Shown here piece after piece: positions 31,503-40,535 of a stretch of 64,000 nt of DNA. The translations under genes and the position numbers were made by a program. The stretch spans positions 310,001-374,000 of the forward strand of contig NZ_LIPG01000003.1 in assembly GCF_001905505.1 (NCBI RefSeq). Direction: 5' to 3'. Source of the stretch: Streptomyces sp. CB02058 (GTDB lineage: Bacteria; Actinomycetota; Actinomycetes; Streptomycetales; Streptomycetaceae). The stretch's first letter is position 1. Every line of letters starts with the position of its first letter. The notes under the pieces are model-generated. The model searched no databases. It was not told where the DNA came from and worked only from the letters and a program-made list of their open reading frames with translations.

Positions 31503-32234
31503 TCAGGTCGCGGAGCCGGATCCGGCGGTGTCCGCGCCGGCGGCGTGGACCGTGAAGAGACGCGCGTCGAAGTAGTCGTCGTCCGGTGACTTCACCACGG
31601 GGCCGTAGGGCACCCACGGCGCTCGCCCTTCGACGACGGGGACGAGAGCCCGCCCCACCAGGCAGATGACGGCCGCCCGCGGGACGCGCCGGAGGGAGCG
31701 CTCGATGTTCTCCAGCACCCGTTCCGTCACAGCCGCACTGAAGGGCTCGTAGAAGTAGAACACCCCCGCGTCGTCCGGGATCTCGAATTCCTCGGCGCTC
31801 TGGTGGCGTATGTCGAAGTCGTCGCACCGCTTCGAAGGGGAGTCGTATCGCATCACATTGTGTGTGGCGATGTCGCAGAGATGCCCGGAGAGCTCGACCC
31901 CTATGATCCTCTTGAACGGGAATTCGGAAGCCACGAGCAGTACGCGGCCCTTCCCCGAGCCGAAGTCGATGAACGCCACCTCCTCGTAGTCGACGGGAAC
32001 CTGCGACATCACCGCTCTGAGGATTCCCGTGGGTGAGGGGGAGTACCGATAGTTGTTGAGCAGGTCGAAATTGTCGGCCTCGCCGGCGTCCCAGCTTTCG
32101 AAGGGGGTGCTCGTGTCCACGCCGAAAGAAGTGTCGAACTTTTCGACCTGGTCGATCTCGGCGACCTTGGCGTCGAATGCCTCCTGGACTTTCAGGTACT
32201 CGAGGAAGTCCCGCCGCTCACCCTTGTCGGTCAC
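31503..32234 (-). CDS. SAM-dependent methyltransferase-fold protein
   Basis: This is 243 residues from GTG 32234 behind AGGAGA. It has the SAM-binding loop FIDFGSGKGRVLLVASEFPFKRIIGVELS at about residues 90-118, then an HNVMRYDSP stretch and a YFYEPF motif at about 160 in the position of the catalytic or substrate loop of DOT1-like and related methyltransferases. Members of this subgroup are mostly uncharacterised. It lies inside the cluster, divergent from the acyl-AMP ligase, with palindrome site 2 in the shared region, so it is probably co-regulated and may tailor the product. Confidence 0.75.
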   Translation of the reverse strand: MTDKGERRDFLEYLKVQEAFDAKVAEIDQVEKFDTSFGVDTSTPFESWDAGEADNFDLLNNYRYSPSPTGILRAVMSQVPVDYEEVAFIDFGSGKGRVLLVASEFPFKRIIGVELSGHLCDIATHNVMRYDSPSKRCDDFDIRHQSAEEFEIPDDAGVFYFYEPFSAAVTERVLENIERSLRRVPRAAVICLVGRALVPVVEGRAPWVPYGPVVKSPDDDYFDARLFTVHAAGADTAGSGSAT

Positions 32235-32356
32235 TGCACTCTCCTGGGAGGTCTAGGAATTCCCGGCTCGACGAGTCACCGTCCGCGTACGTCGGAGTGT
32301 TTCGCAGCGGGTCGGGCGAAGCAAGACATGGGTTATGGCAACCGGTTCGGCCCGGC

Positions 32357-32387
32357 TTGACAAGAGGTATTGGTGCGGCGCGATTCT
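32357..32387 (+). promoter_or_regulatory. Candidate promoter (module copy C)
   Basis: TTGACA (32357-32362), a 19-bp spacer and GATTCT (32382-32387) within GATTCTTTGCACGG, compared with GAATCTTGCACGG at copy A. It points toward the ligase operon, about 370 bp before its start, with palindrome site 2 just downstream of the expected transcription start. Confidence 0.4.
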
Positions 32388-32404
32388 TTGCACGGCCCCT
32401 CATC

Positions 32405-32428
32405 GCTTGTCTCGCCGGCGGGACAAGC
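32405..32428. promoter_or_regulatory. Palindromic operator, LmbU-type core (site 2)
   Basis: The core TTGTCTCGCCGGCGGGACAA (32407-32426) pairs with itself except for one T/G position, and the arms extend to 11 bp (GC before, GC after). The centre is exactly CGCCGGCG. It matches site 1 at 18 of 20 positions by eye. Placed between the methyltransferase and ligase operons. Confidence 0.7.
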
Positions 32429-32757
32429 GCGGCGCGCCGCTCCGTCCGTTCCCGCGTCACATGCCGGCTGCGCTTGAGTTTCCCGCCCGATGTCAAGAGG
32501 AAGCGTCCTCGTCGAAACGACCGCGGGCGCGCAGTTCGATTTGCCCAGGTCTGAAGTGATCGGGTCTGCCGTTGCTTCGTGCGGTCCCCGCAGACGGTTC
32601 GCCGGACAGTGCGATGACTTCTGGGCCTACAAGCGAAAGCCGTGCAAAGTTGTGGCCAGGGTTTCCGGTTTTCGCAGACGAGTCCTTCATTCCCAACTCG
32701 CCGTGCCGAGACCGGGCTCCGGAGCCGGCAGCAGAACATGACAATGGGGGAGGCGCG

Positions 32758-34113
32758 ATGGACTGGCTTTTGTCGCAACTTCGGGCCCGATCCGACGCCG
32801 AGGCCATGGCCGGGTACGGCGGAAGGGTCACGTACGCCGAACTCGCGCAGCGGACCACCGGCTGGCTGGGCGAGCTGACCCGGCTCGGAGTAGCGGCGGG
32901 CGAGAGCGTGGCAGTCGTCGGGAACGCCTCACCGAACACGGTCGCGCTCTTCGTGGCACTCGCCGTCCGAGGCGCTGTCGTGGTTCCCCTGGCCCCCGCC
33001 GATCCACCGAGGGAGGAGCGGGAGCGCCGGATCGCGGCGGCGCACGCGACCCGTGTCGTCGAGTTCAGCGGTCCCGATGAGTGGACCGTCCGGACCGTGG
33101 CGGCTCCGGACGCCCCGACGCCACCCCTCCTGGCCCAGCTCGCCGGCAGCGGAGAGGCCGGACTGCTGCTGTTCTCCTCGGGCTCGACCGGCGTGAGCAA
33201 GGCCGTCCTGCTCTCGCTCCCGCGACTGCTCGACGGCTTCCGCGCGTCCTCGCGCCCTCGGCGAACGCTGCAGTTCATGGCCCTCGACCACATCGGCGGG
33301 GTCAATACGCTGTTCCGCGCGCTCGTCGGCGGCGGCACGGTGGTCACCGAACCGCGACGCACGCCGCAGCGCGCGTGCGAGGCCATGGAGCGTCATGGCG
33401 TCCAGGTACTGCCGACCACGCCGACCTTCCTCAACATGCTGCTGCTCTCCGGCGCCCATCGGAACCACGACCTGTCCTCGCTCGAGCTGATCACCTACGG
33501 CACCGAGCCCATGCGCGAGATCACCCTCGCGCACGCGGCCAGGGTGTTCCCGCAGGTGCAGTTCAAGCAGACCTACGGCCTCACCGAGACCGGCATCCTG
33601 CCCACACGGTCGATCTCGTCCGGCTCGTTGCGGATGGACGTCGGCGGCCGGGGCTTCCGCACGGAGGTGCGCGACGGAGTGCTCTGGATCAACTCACCGA
33701 GCGCCATGCTCGGGTATCTCGACGCCCCCAGCCCGTTCGACGAGGAGGGGTGGCTCAACACCGGAGACGCGGTCGACGTCGCCGAGGACGGGACGCTCCG
33801 TGTCCTCGGACGGCTGTCGACACTGATCAACGTGGGGGGAGAGAAGGTGTCCCCTGCCGAGGTCGAGAACGTGCTGCTCCGGGCGGGCAACGTCCAGGAC
33901 GTCATCGTGACCGGACGGTCGAACGCCGTCACCGGGCAGATCGTCACGGCCACGGTCGAGCTGGTCGAGCCGGAGGAGAAGAGGGCACTGAACAGCCGGC
34001 TGCGCCGGTTCTGCACCGAACACCTTCCGCCCCACAAGGTCCCGGCCGTCATCACCGTCGCGGACGCCTCGCTGCACGGCGAGCGCTTCAAGCGCATGGG
34101 AGGTGCCCTGTGA
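32758..34113 (+). CDS. Acyl-AMP ligase (class I adenylate-forming enzyme)
   Basis: This is 451 residues from ATG 32758 with GGGGGAGG upstream. Motifs are LLFSSGSTGVSKAV (P-loop, about 140), KQTYGLTETG (about 275), WLNTGDAV with the ATP-ribose Asp (about 330), GRLSTLINVGGEKVSPAEVE (hinge, about 350) and a C-terminal ERFKRM with the likely catalytic Lys. It is shorter than typical acyl-CoA ligases (about 500-550). Being coupled with an SDR and a free ACP, it most likely activates a starter carboxylic acid and loads it onto that ACP (inference). The acid cannot be predicted. Confidence 0.85.
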   Translation: MDWLLSQLRARSDAEAMAGYGGRVTYAELAQRTTGWLGELTRLGVAAGESVAVVGNASPNTVALFVALAVRGAVVVPLAPADPPREERERRIAAAHATRVVEFSGPDEWTVRTVAAPDAPTPPLLAQLAGSGEAGLLLFSSGSTGVSKAVLLSLPRLLDGFRASSRPRRTLQFMALDHIGGVNTLFRALVGGGTVVTEPRRTPQRACEAMERHGVQVLPTTPTFLNMLLLSGAHRNHDLSSLELITYGTEPMREITLAHAARVFPQVQFKQTYGLTETGILPTRSISSGSLRMDVGGRGFRTEVRDGVLWINSPSAMLGYLDAPSPFDEEGWLNTGDAVDVAEDGTLRVLGRLSTLINVGGEKVSPAEVENVLLRAGNVQDVIVTGRSNAVTGQIVTATVELVEPEEKRALNSRLRRFCTEHLPPHKVPAVITVADASLHGERFKRMGGAL

Positions 34114-34856
34114 ACGACACCGTGCACCAGCGCCCGGTGGCGGTCGTCAGCGGAGGCAGCCGAGGTCTGGGACTGGCTCTGGTGACCGACTTCCTGGAGC
34201 GCGGCTACCGGGTGGAGACCTTCAGCCGGAGCGAGTCCGCCGAGCTCTCCGCGCTGCGCGCGTCGACCGCTCCGGACGCGCTGTTCTGGTCCCCGGTCGA
34301 CGGGACGAACACCGAGGCGGTCGAGGAGTTCGCCCGCGCCGCCGTGCGCCGCCACCGGCGCATCGACGTACTGGTGAACAACGCGGCGATCGGGCTCGAA
34401 GGCCTGCTGACCCTGACCGCCCCGTCGGCCGTCGACACGGCGCTGCGGACCAACGTGACCCTGCCCGTTCTGCTCACCCGGGCCTGCCTCAAGCCCATGC
34501 TCGCCCGCCGGACCGGCGTGGTGATCAATCTGTCCTCCATCAACGCACTGCGCGGACAGACCGGCGTCGCCGTGTACGGGGCGGCGAAAGCGGCACTCGA
34601 CGGGCTCACCAGAGGACTTGCCCGTGAAGTCGGCCCTGCCGGGGTCCGGGTGGTCAGTGTCGCCCCGGGATATTTCGACAGCGAGATGACCGCGGGCATC
34701 AGCGAGGCCCAACGTCGTCGCATCGTGCGCCGGACGCCGTTGGGCCGGCTCGGGTCGGTGGAGGACGTGCTCGGCGTCATCAGGTTCCTCACCTCGCCCG
34801 GGGCCGGTTTCATCACCGGTCAGACCATCACCGTCGACGGCGGCTACACCTGCTGA
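34110..34856 (+). CDS. SDR-family oxidoreductase (FabG-like)
   Basis: This is 248 residues from GTG 34110, overlapping the ligase stop as GTGA. It has the NADP-binding VVSGGSRGLGLAL (TGxxxGxG-type, beginning SGG), LVNNAAIG (about residue 90), the catalytic Ser in INLSSINAL, YGAAKAAL with Tyr and Lys, and the C-terminal GFITGQTITVDGGYT typical of FabG. It probably reduces a beta-keto or other carbonyl group on the ACP-bound starter, or a keto group of the product. Confidence 0.88.
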   Translation: MNDTVHQRPVAVVSGGSRGLGLALVTDFLERGYRVETFSRSESAELSALRASTAPDALFWSPVDGTNTEAVEEFARAAVRRHRRIDVLVNNAAIGLEGLLTLTAPSAVDTALRTNVTLPVLLTRACLKPMLARRTGVVINLSSINALRGQTGVAVYGAAKAALDGLTRGLAREVGPAGVRVVSVAPGYFDSEMTAGISEAQRRRIVRRTPLGRLGSVEDVLGVIRFLTSPGAGFITGQTITVDGGYTC

Positions 34857-34905
34857 ACCCCTGCCGCGGGGGCCGGGCCGTGAACACGAACGGAGTGTGA
34901 TTTCG

Positions 34906-35181
34906 ATGAACAAGCGGGACACGGTCAAGGCCGCACTGCTCGAGATCGTGAACGAGGTGGCCGGCCCGGTCGAGCACCTGGACGAGGACCAGCTCCTCGT
35001 CGATCAGCTCGGTCTCGAATCCCTGCACCTCGCGCGGCTCGTCGCCGTACTGGAGATGGAGCTGGACACCGACCCGTTCTCCGACACCGTGCCCATCACC
35101 GGTGTGCGCACGGTCGGTGACCTGCTCGAGGCGTACGACCCCGTCGTCCTGCCCCGCCTCGGTGCCGGCGAGCCGTCATGA
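34906..35181 (+). CDS. Acyl carrier protein
   Basis: This 91-residue acidic protein starts at ATG 34906 behind GGAG. The phosphopantetheine site is QLGLESLHLARLV (ESL in place of the usual DSL, Ser present). It overlaps the PKS start by ATGA (35178). Probable holder of the starter acid activated by the ligase two genes upstream. Confidence 0.88.
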   Translation: MNKRDTVKAALLEIVNEVAGPVEHLDEDQLLVDQLGLESLHLARLVAVLEMELDTDPFSDTVPITGVRTVGDLLEAYDPVVLPRLGAGEPS

Positions 35182-38100
35182 CGCCGAGCGGACCGGACGG
35201 GCAGCCGATCGCCATCGTGGGCATGGCCGCCCGTTTCCCCGGAGCCAGCGACGTGGACCGGTTCTGGGACGTCGTCCTGGCCGGACGCGAGACGATTCGC
35301 GACCTCGGCGACGAGGAGTTGCTCCGCGGCGGTGTGAACCCGGAGTGGCTGAAGAACCCCGCGTACGTGAAGGCGACCGCCTCGATGGACGACGTCGACC
35401 TCTTCGACGCGGCCTTCTTCGACATCTCAGGCCGCGAGGCCGCCGTCATGGACCCTCAGCAGCGGATCTTCCTGGAGACCTGCTGGCATGCTCTCGAGCA
35501 CGCGGGTCTGCGCACCTCGGCCGGGACCGGGACGTCGGTCGGTGTCTTCGCCGGCAGCGGCGGTGTCCTCACCAGTTACCTTCCCGAGGTCCTGCGGAGC
35601 GCCGGGCCGCTGGAGGATCCCACCGCCTCCCTCGAACAGCTCGGGACCGACAAGGACTTCCTCGCCACCCGGGTGTCGTACAAGCTCAATCTGACCGGGC
35701 CCAGCCTGACGGTGCAGACGGCCTGCTCCACCTCGCTGGTCGCGGTGCACCTGGCCGTCCAGAGCCTGCTGCGCGGCGAGTGCGACGCGGCACTGGCCGG
35801 CGGCGTGAACATCAGGCTTCCCCGGGCCGCCGGGTACTGGCACCGCCCGGGCGGCATCCTGTCGCCGGACGGCCGGTGCCGCCCCTTCGACGTCGGGGCG
35901 CAGGGAACGATCTTCGGCAGTGGTGTCGGCGCCGTCGTCCTCAGACCCCTGGCCGACGCGCTGCGCGACGGTGACACCGTCTACGCCACCATCCTCGGAA
36001 CGGCCGTCAACAACGACGGTGGCGGCAAGTCGAGTTACGGCGCCGCGAGCCTGCCCGGCCAGCTGACCGCGATGCGCCGTGCGCTCCAGGTGTCCGGGGT
36101 CGATCCCGCCACGATCGGCTACATCGAGGCGCACGGAACCGGGGTACCGCTCGGTGATCCCACCGAGATCGGCGCGCTCAGGCAACTCTTCGGGCAGGCC
36201 GATCCCTGCGCCATCGGGTCGGTGAAGGCGTTGATCGGGCACATGGAGGCGGCGTCGGGCATAGCGGGTCTGATCAAGGCCGCTCTGTCCCTGCACCGGG
36301 GGCAGATCCCGCCCAGCCCGTACTTCACGGCGCCGAGTCCTCGGCTGAAGCTGGACGGCACGGGCCTGTTCGTCAATACGGAGCCGCTGCCCCTGTCCGG
36401 CTCCCCCCGCCGGGCCGCCGTCAACTCCCTCGGCATCGGGGGCACCAATGCCTTCGCCGTGCTGGAACAGGCACCGCAACCCACGCGGACCGGCCGGCGT
36501 CCGGGGCACGAGCTCGTCACGATCAGTGCCAGGAGCGCGGACGCGTTGCGCGAACTGGCGGAGCGGTGGGCGAGCCGCCTGCGCGAGCCGGACGCGTCCC
36601 TGCGGGACCTGGCCTTCACCAGCCAGGCCGGTCGCCGCGCGATGCGACACCGGCTCAGTGTCGTCGCCGACACCGGGAGCGCCGCGGCCGAGCGGTTCGA
36701 GACGTGGCTGAGGGAGGGGACCGGGGCAGCGGACGAGGGGGAAGCCGCGCGGGCCAGGCCGAGGGTCGGGTTCCTCTTCCCCGGTCAGAGCTCCGAGTAC
36801 GCCGGTATGGCCGTCGAGCTCCACCGTGAGCATCCACTGTTCCGCGCCGCACTGGACCGGCACGCGGAAACCTTCCGCCGCCTCACCGGAGTCGGTCCTC
36901 TGGACGTGTTCGCCGACCCCGCGGCGCAGGCGCGGGCGGAACTGCTCCAGCCGGCGGTCTTCCTGCTCCAGGTCACGCTGGCGGAGTTCTGGGCCGCGTG
37001 CGGGGTGCGGCCGGACGCCGTGGTCGGTCACAGCCTCGGCGAGTACGCGGCCGCCTGCGTGGCCGGCGTGTTCGGCGTCGAGGAGGGACTGGAGCTGGTC
37101 TGCGCGCGCGGCCGTTCCTTCGCGGCCGTTCCTGGCAGCGGCCGGATGCTGGCCGTCAACTGCCCCGACGGGGCCGAGCTGGAACGGCTGGTCGGGGCGA
37201 CGGGTGGTTCGGCGGCCATCGCCGCGTACAACGCGCCGCAACGGTTCACGGTCTCCGGGGCGGACACCGAGATGGACGCGCTGGAGGGCGAGTTCCGGCG
37301 ACGGCGCTGGGTCACCGTACGCCTGGAGACGACGCACGCCTTCCACTCGCCGCTGGTCGCTCCGGCTGTCCCCGCACTCGTCCGGGCCGCGAGCCGGATC
37401 ACCCACCGTCAGCCCGCCGTGCCGATGGCACTGAACCTCACCGGCACCTGGGCGGGCCGTGCGGAGATCGGCGCGGAGTACTGGGGACGCCAGCTCACCT
37501 CACCGGTCAGGTACACGGACGGCATCCGCGAACTCCTCGGCGGGGGATGCACGGTCCTCCTCGAAATCGGGCCGGGCCGGACGCTCACCACCGCCGGCCG
37601 TGCACAGTCCGGGGGCGAGGCCGTCTGGCTGCCCGGGCTCGGGACCAGGACCCCGGACCCCGTCACGGTGCTCGCCCATCTGGCGCGCCTGGACAGGGCG
37701 GGAGTGCCGGTCGACTGGGAGCAGTACTACGCACCGTTGCACGCGGGCAGGGTCTCCGCTCCGCTCCATCCCTTCGCGCGTTCCCGGCACTGGACCGCAC
37801 CGGCGCCTTCCGGCGCGCAGCCGTCCACGGAACCGGCCGGAGACCTGCCCGGGCTGAGCCGGCTCGCGCTGCCGCAGTCCGCACAGCGGCGTTACGAGAC
37901 CACCGTGGCCCCGAGCGCTCCGCGTGCGCTCGCCGATCACGAGATCTCCGGCCGCCTCGTCGTGCCCGGTGCCTACCACACGGCCTGTCTGGTGGAGGCC
38001 GTGGCCGCCGGCTCCGCCGCGGTGGTCGAGGACCTCGTCTTCCCGCGCGCGCTGGAGATCGACGAGGCGCGTCACCGGCTCCAGCTCGTGCTCACCCCCG

Positions 38101-40535
38101 CCGGGGACCAGAGGTTCGTCGCGCAGTCGCTCAGTCTGGCGAACGCGGACGACCCACTGGCCGACGAGTCCTGGCACGTGCACGCGGAGGGACGGATCCA
38201 GCGGACCGACGCCGTCGCAGAGCCGGTGGACGCGTCCGCCCACCGTGCGGGCAGGCCGGTCTCCCCGGCCGACCTCTATCCGATGTTCGAGGCGGCGGGC
38301 TTCCGGTTCGGCCCCGCGTTCCGGTGGATCGAGGAGCTGCGGCTGGACGGTGAGGACAGCTCCGGCGATCTCGGACTCGCGGCGGACTCGCCCCGGGAGC
38401 GCACCATGGCCCTGCTCGACTCCTGCGTCCAGCTGGCCATCGCGGCACGGATCGTCCGTGCCGCCCCCGAGGACGGCGTACTGCTGCCGTTCCGGATCGA
38501 GCGGGCCGTGTTCCACCCGCCTCGTACCACCGTGGATTCGGGAGTCGCGCGCATCCGGCACCGCGAGGCCGACGCCTCCGGCGCACTGGCCGACGTCTCC
38601 CTGACCGACCACGCGGGCAACCCGCTGCTCGACCTGTTCGGCCTCCAGCTCAGAGCGGTCTCCTTCCGCCCGCCCGAGGCCGAGATCTACGCGGACGAGT
38701 GGGAGGTCGCCGAGGCGGCCGGTGACACATCGCCCACCACCGGGACGTGGATCGTGCTCGCCGACCGTCAGGGGCACTGGCGACCGGCGGTCACCGCACT
38801 GGAGGCGAGCGGCAGCCGGTGCGTGATCGCGGAGGTGGGCGCGGCCTTCACCCGTCTCGACGACCACCGGTACGTGCTGGATCCCGCCGACGCGGACCAC
38901 CTGGCGCACCTGTTCACCGAGACCGGGCCGGCGAGCGTACTGCACTGCCTCGGCCTGGACGCGCAGAGCACCCGGACCGCGTGCGGCAGCGTGCCCGCGC
39001 TCGTGCAGGCCGCCGGGCGCGTGGACTGGACGCCCGGGGCCGTCGTACTGCTGACCCGCGGAGCGGTGGCCGTGCACGGGCCCGGGGAGGTCGAAGACCC
39101 CTACGGGGCGATGCTGTGGGGCCTCGGCCGGAGCGCCGCGATGGAAGCACCCCGGCTGAACCTGCGCCTGCTCGACGTGGACCCGTGCGACCCCACCGTC
39201 ACGCCGGGTCTCCCGCCCCGATGGACCGGAGCCGAAGCCGCGATCCGCGACGGACGGCTCCACCGGCCCGCGCTGCACCGCGCGTCCGCGCTGCCGGCAC
39301 GCCCCGCCCGGCTCGGCACCGACGGGTGCTACCTGATCACCGGGGGGACCGGAGCGCTCGGTCTGCGCACCGCGGCGTGGCTGGCCGGGCACGGGGTGCG
39401 TCACCTCGTGCTCGCATCGCGGCATGCCCCAAAGGCACGGACCGACGAACGGATCCGCGCGCTGGAACGGGCGGGGGCGAAGGTCACGCTGGCCGCCCTG
39501 GACGTCACGGACGAGGCGGCGGTCCGTCAGCTCGTCGAGCGGGTGCACCGGGAGCCGGGCGGCCTCAGGGGGGTCGTCCACGCGGCCGGTGTGCTCGACG
39601 ACGCCGTGCTGTCGCAGCTGAGCTGGGACCGCTTCGGGGCCGTCCTGGACCCGAAGGTCGCCGGCGGCCTGCATCTGCACCGCGCCACTCAAGACCTCGG
39701 CCTCGAACAGTTCATCCTCTTCTCCTCCACGGCCGCGCTGCTGGGGGCACCCGGGCAGGCCCACTACGCGGCTGCCAACGCCTTCCTCGACGGACTCGCC
39801 CACCACCGGCGCGGGTCCGGACTTCCCGCGCTCAGTGTCGGCTGGGGTCCGTGGGAGGCGGGAATGGCGGCGCGACTGAGCGAGCGCCTGCAGAACCGGC
39901 TCGTGGACGGCGGGTTCACCCCGCTGGAAGCCGATCCGGCATTCGCCGCACTCGACCGGCTCCTGGCCGGCCCGGGTGGGCACTACGGTGTCTTCTCCGT
40001 GGACTGGTCCCGCTACCTGGACCGGTTCCCCACGGGGCGAGCCGTCGTCATGGTCGGGACGCCCGCCGGGGCCGGGGACGGGGCGGAGGCCGGCAGACGG
40101 CTGCGGCGGGACTGGCCCGGCGCCACCCCGGAACGCCGCCGGGAGCTGGTGCTCGCCTATCTGTGCTCCATGCTGGCCACCCGGCTCGGCATGGCCGAGG
40201 CCGCCGTCGACGAGGACCTCCTGCTCCACGAGGCCGGGCTCGACTCACTGGTGGCCGTGGAAGTACGCGGCCAGATCTTCCGCGACCTGGACGTAGACCT
40301 GCCGCTCACCGGCCTCCTCCAGGGCAAGGCCCTGCGCCTGCTCGTCGACGAGCTGGCGGAACGCCTGATGCTCGACGCCCCGGCCCGAACGGCCGTGGCC
40401 ACGGTGGAGCCGGCCGCCGTGGAGCCCTTCTCACCGGAGGAGGCGGAACGCCTCCTGGCCAACCTCGACTCGCTGACCGAGGACCAGATACAGGCACTGC
40501 TGCCCTGGCTGGCCGATCAGGACGGACCCTCATGA
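35178..40535 (+). CDS. Type I PKS module KS-AT-DH-KR-ACP
   Basis: This 1785-residue protein is one complete reducing module. KS (about 8-430): QTACSTS with Cys183, EAHGTG, KALIGH with the last His, all intact. AT (about 530-830): FLFPGQSSEYAGM, GHSLGE (about 616) and HAFH (about 720), the malonyl-CoA signature. DH (about 900-1150): HEISGRLVVP (HxxxGxxxxP) at about 920 and DSCVQ at about 1081. KR (about 1380-1600): TGGTGALG, then LDD in GVLDDAVL, the mark of B-type ketoreductases, and YAAANAFLD. ACP (about 1660-1735): GLDSL. Expected step: one malonyl extension giving an alpha,beta-unsaturated acyl chain. There is no ER and no TE. Confidence 0.93.
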   Translation: MTPSGPDGQPIAIVGMAARFPGASDVDRFWDVVLAGRETIRDLGDEELLRGGVNPEWLKNPAYVKATASMDDVDLFDAAFFDISGREAAVMDPQQRIFLETCWHALEHAGLRTSAGTGTSVGVFAGSGGVLTSYLPEVLRSAGPLEDPTASLEQLGTDKDFLATRVSYKLNLTGPSLTVQTACSTSLVAVHLAVQSLLRGECDAALAGGVNIRLPRAAGYWHRPGGILSPDGRCRPFDVGAQGTIFGSGVGAVVLRPLADALRDGDTVYATILGTAVNNDGGGKSSYGAASLPGQLTAMRRALQVSGVDPATIGYIEAHGTGVPLGDPTEIGALRQLFGQADPCAIGSVKALIGHMEAASGIAGLIKAALSLHRGQIPPSPYFTAPSPRLKLDGTGLFVNTEPLPLSGSPRRAAVNSLGIGGTNAFAVLEQAPQPTRTGRRPGHELVTISARSADALRELAERWASRLREPDASLRDLAFTSQAGRRAMRHRLSVVADTGSAAAERFETWLREGTGAADEGEAARARPRVGFLFPGQSSEYAGMAVELHREHPLFRAALDRHAETFRRLTGVGPLDVFADPAAQARAELLQPAVFLLQVTLAEFWAACGVRPDAVVGHSLGEYAAACVAGVFGVEEGLELVCARGRSFAAVPGSGRMLAVNCPDGAELERLVGATGGSAAIAAYNAPQRFTVSGADTEMDALEGEFRRRRWVTVRLETTHAFHSPLVAPAVPALVRAASRITHRQPAVPMALNLTGTWAGRAEIGAEYWGRQLTSPVRYTDGIRELLGGGCTVLLEIGPGRTLTTAGRAQSGGEAVWLPGLGTRTPDPVTVLAHLARLDRAGVPVDWEQYYAPLHAGRVSAPLHPFARSRHWTAPAPSGAQPSTEPAGDLPGLSRLALPQSAQRRYETTVAPSAPRALADHEISGRLVVPGAYHTACLVEAVAAGSAAVVEDLVFPRALEIDEARHRLQLVLTPAGDQRFVAQSLSLANADDPLADESWHVHAEGRIQRTDAVAEPVDASAHRAGRPVSPADLYPMFEAAGFRFGPAFRWIEELRLDGEDSSGDLGLAADSPRERTMALLDSCVQLAIAARIVRAAPEDGVLLPFRIERAVFHPPRTTVDSGVARIRHREADASGALADVSLTDHAGNPLLDLFGLQLRAVSFRPPEAEIYADEWEVAEAAGDTSPTTGTWIVLADRQGHWRPAVTALEASGSRCVIAEVGAAFTRLDDHRYVLDPADADHLAHLFTETGPASVLHCLGLDAQSTRTACGSVPALVQAAGRVDWTPGAVVLLTRGAVAVHGPGEVEDPYGAMLWGLGRSAAMEAPRLNLRLLDVDPCDPTVTPGLPPRWTGAEAAIRDGRLHRPALHRASALPARPARLGTDGCYLITGGTGALGLRTAAWLAGHGVRHLVLASRHAPKARTDERIRALERAGAKVTLAALDVTDEAAVRQLVERVHREPGGLRGVVHAAGVLDDAVLSQLSWDRFGAVLDPKVAGGLHLHRATQDLGLEQFILFSSTAALLGAPGQAHYAAANAFLDGLAHHRRGSGLPALSVGWGPWEAGMAARLSERLQNRLVDGGFTPLEADPAFAALDRLLAGPGGHYGVFSVDWSRYLDRFPTGRAVVMVGTPAGAGDGAEAGRRLRRDWPGATPERRRELVLAYLCSMLATRLGMAEAAVDEDLLLHEAGLDSLVAVEVRGQIFRDLDVDLPLTGLLQGKALRLLVDELAERLMLDAPARTAVATVEPAAVEPFSPEEAERLLANLDSLTEDQIQALLPWLADQDGPS

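Larger units (their letters stand above)
32235..32757. other. Divergent control region of 523 bp
   Basis: This region carries a third copy of the promoter module (32357-32387) and palindrome site 2 (32405-32428), then about 330 bp before the ligase start in which I see no gene. The local composition is less GC-rich than the flanking genes. Site 2 lies about 171 bp before the minus-strand start at 32234; site 1 lies about 168 bp before the minus-strand start at 23036. Confidence 0.5.
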
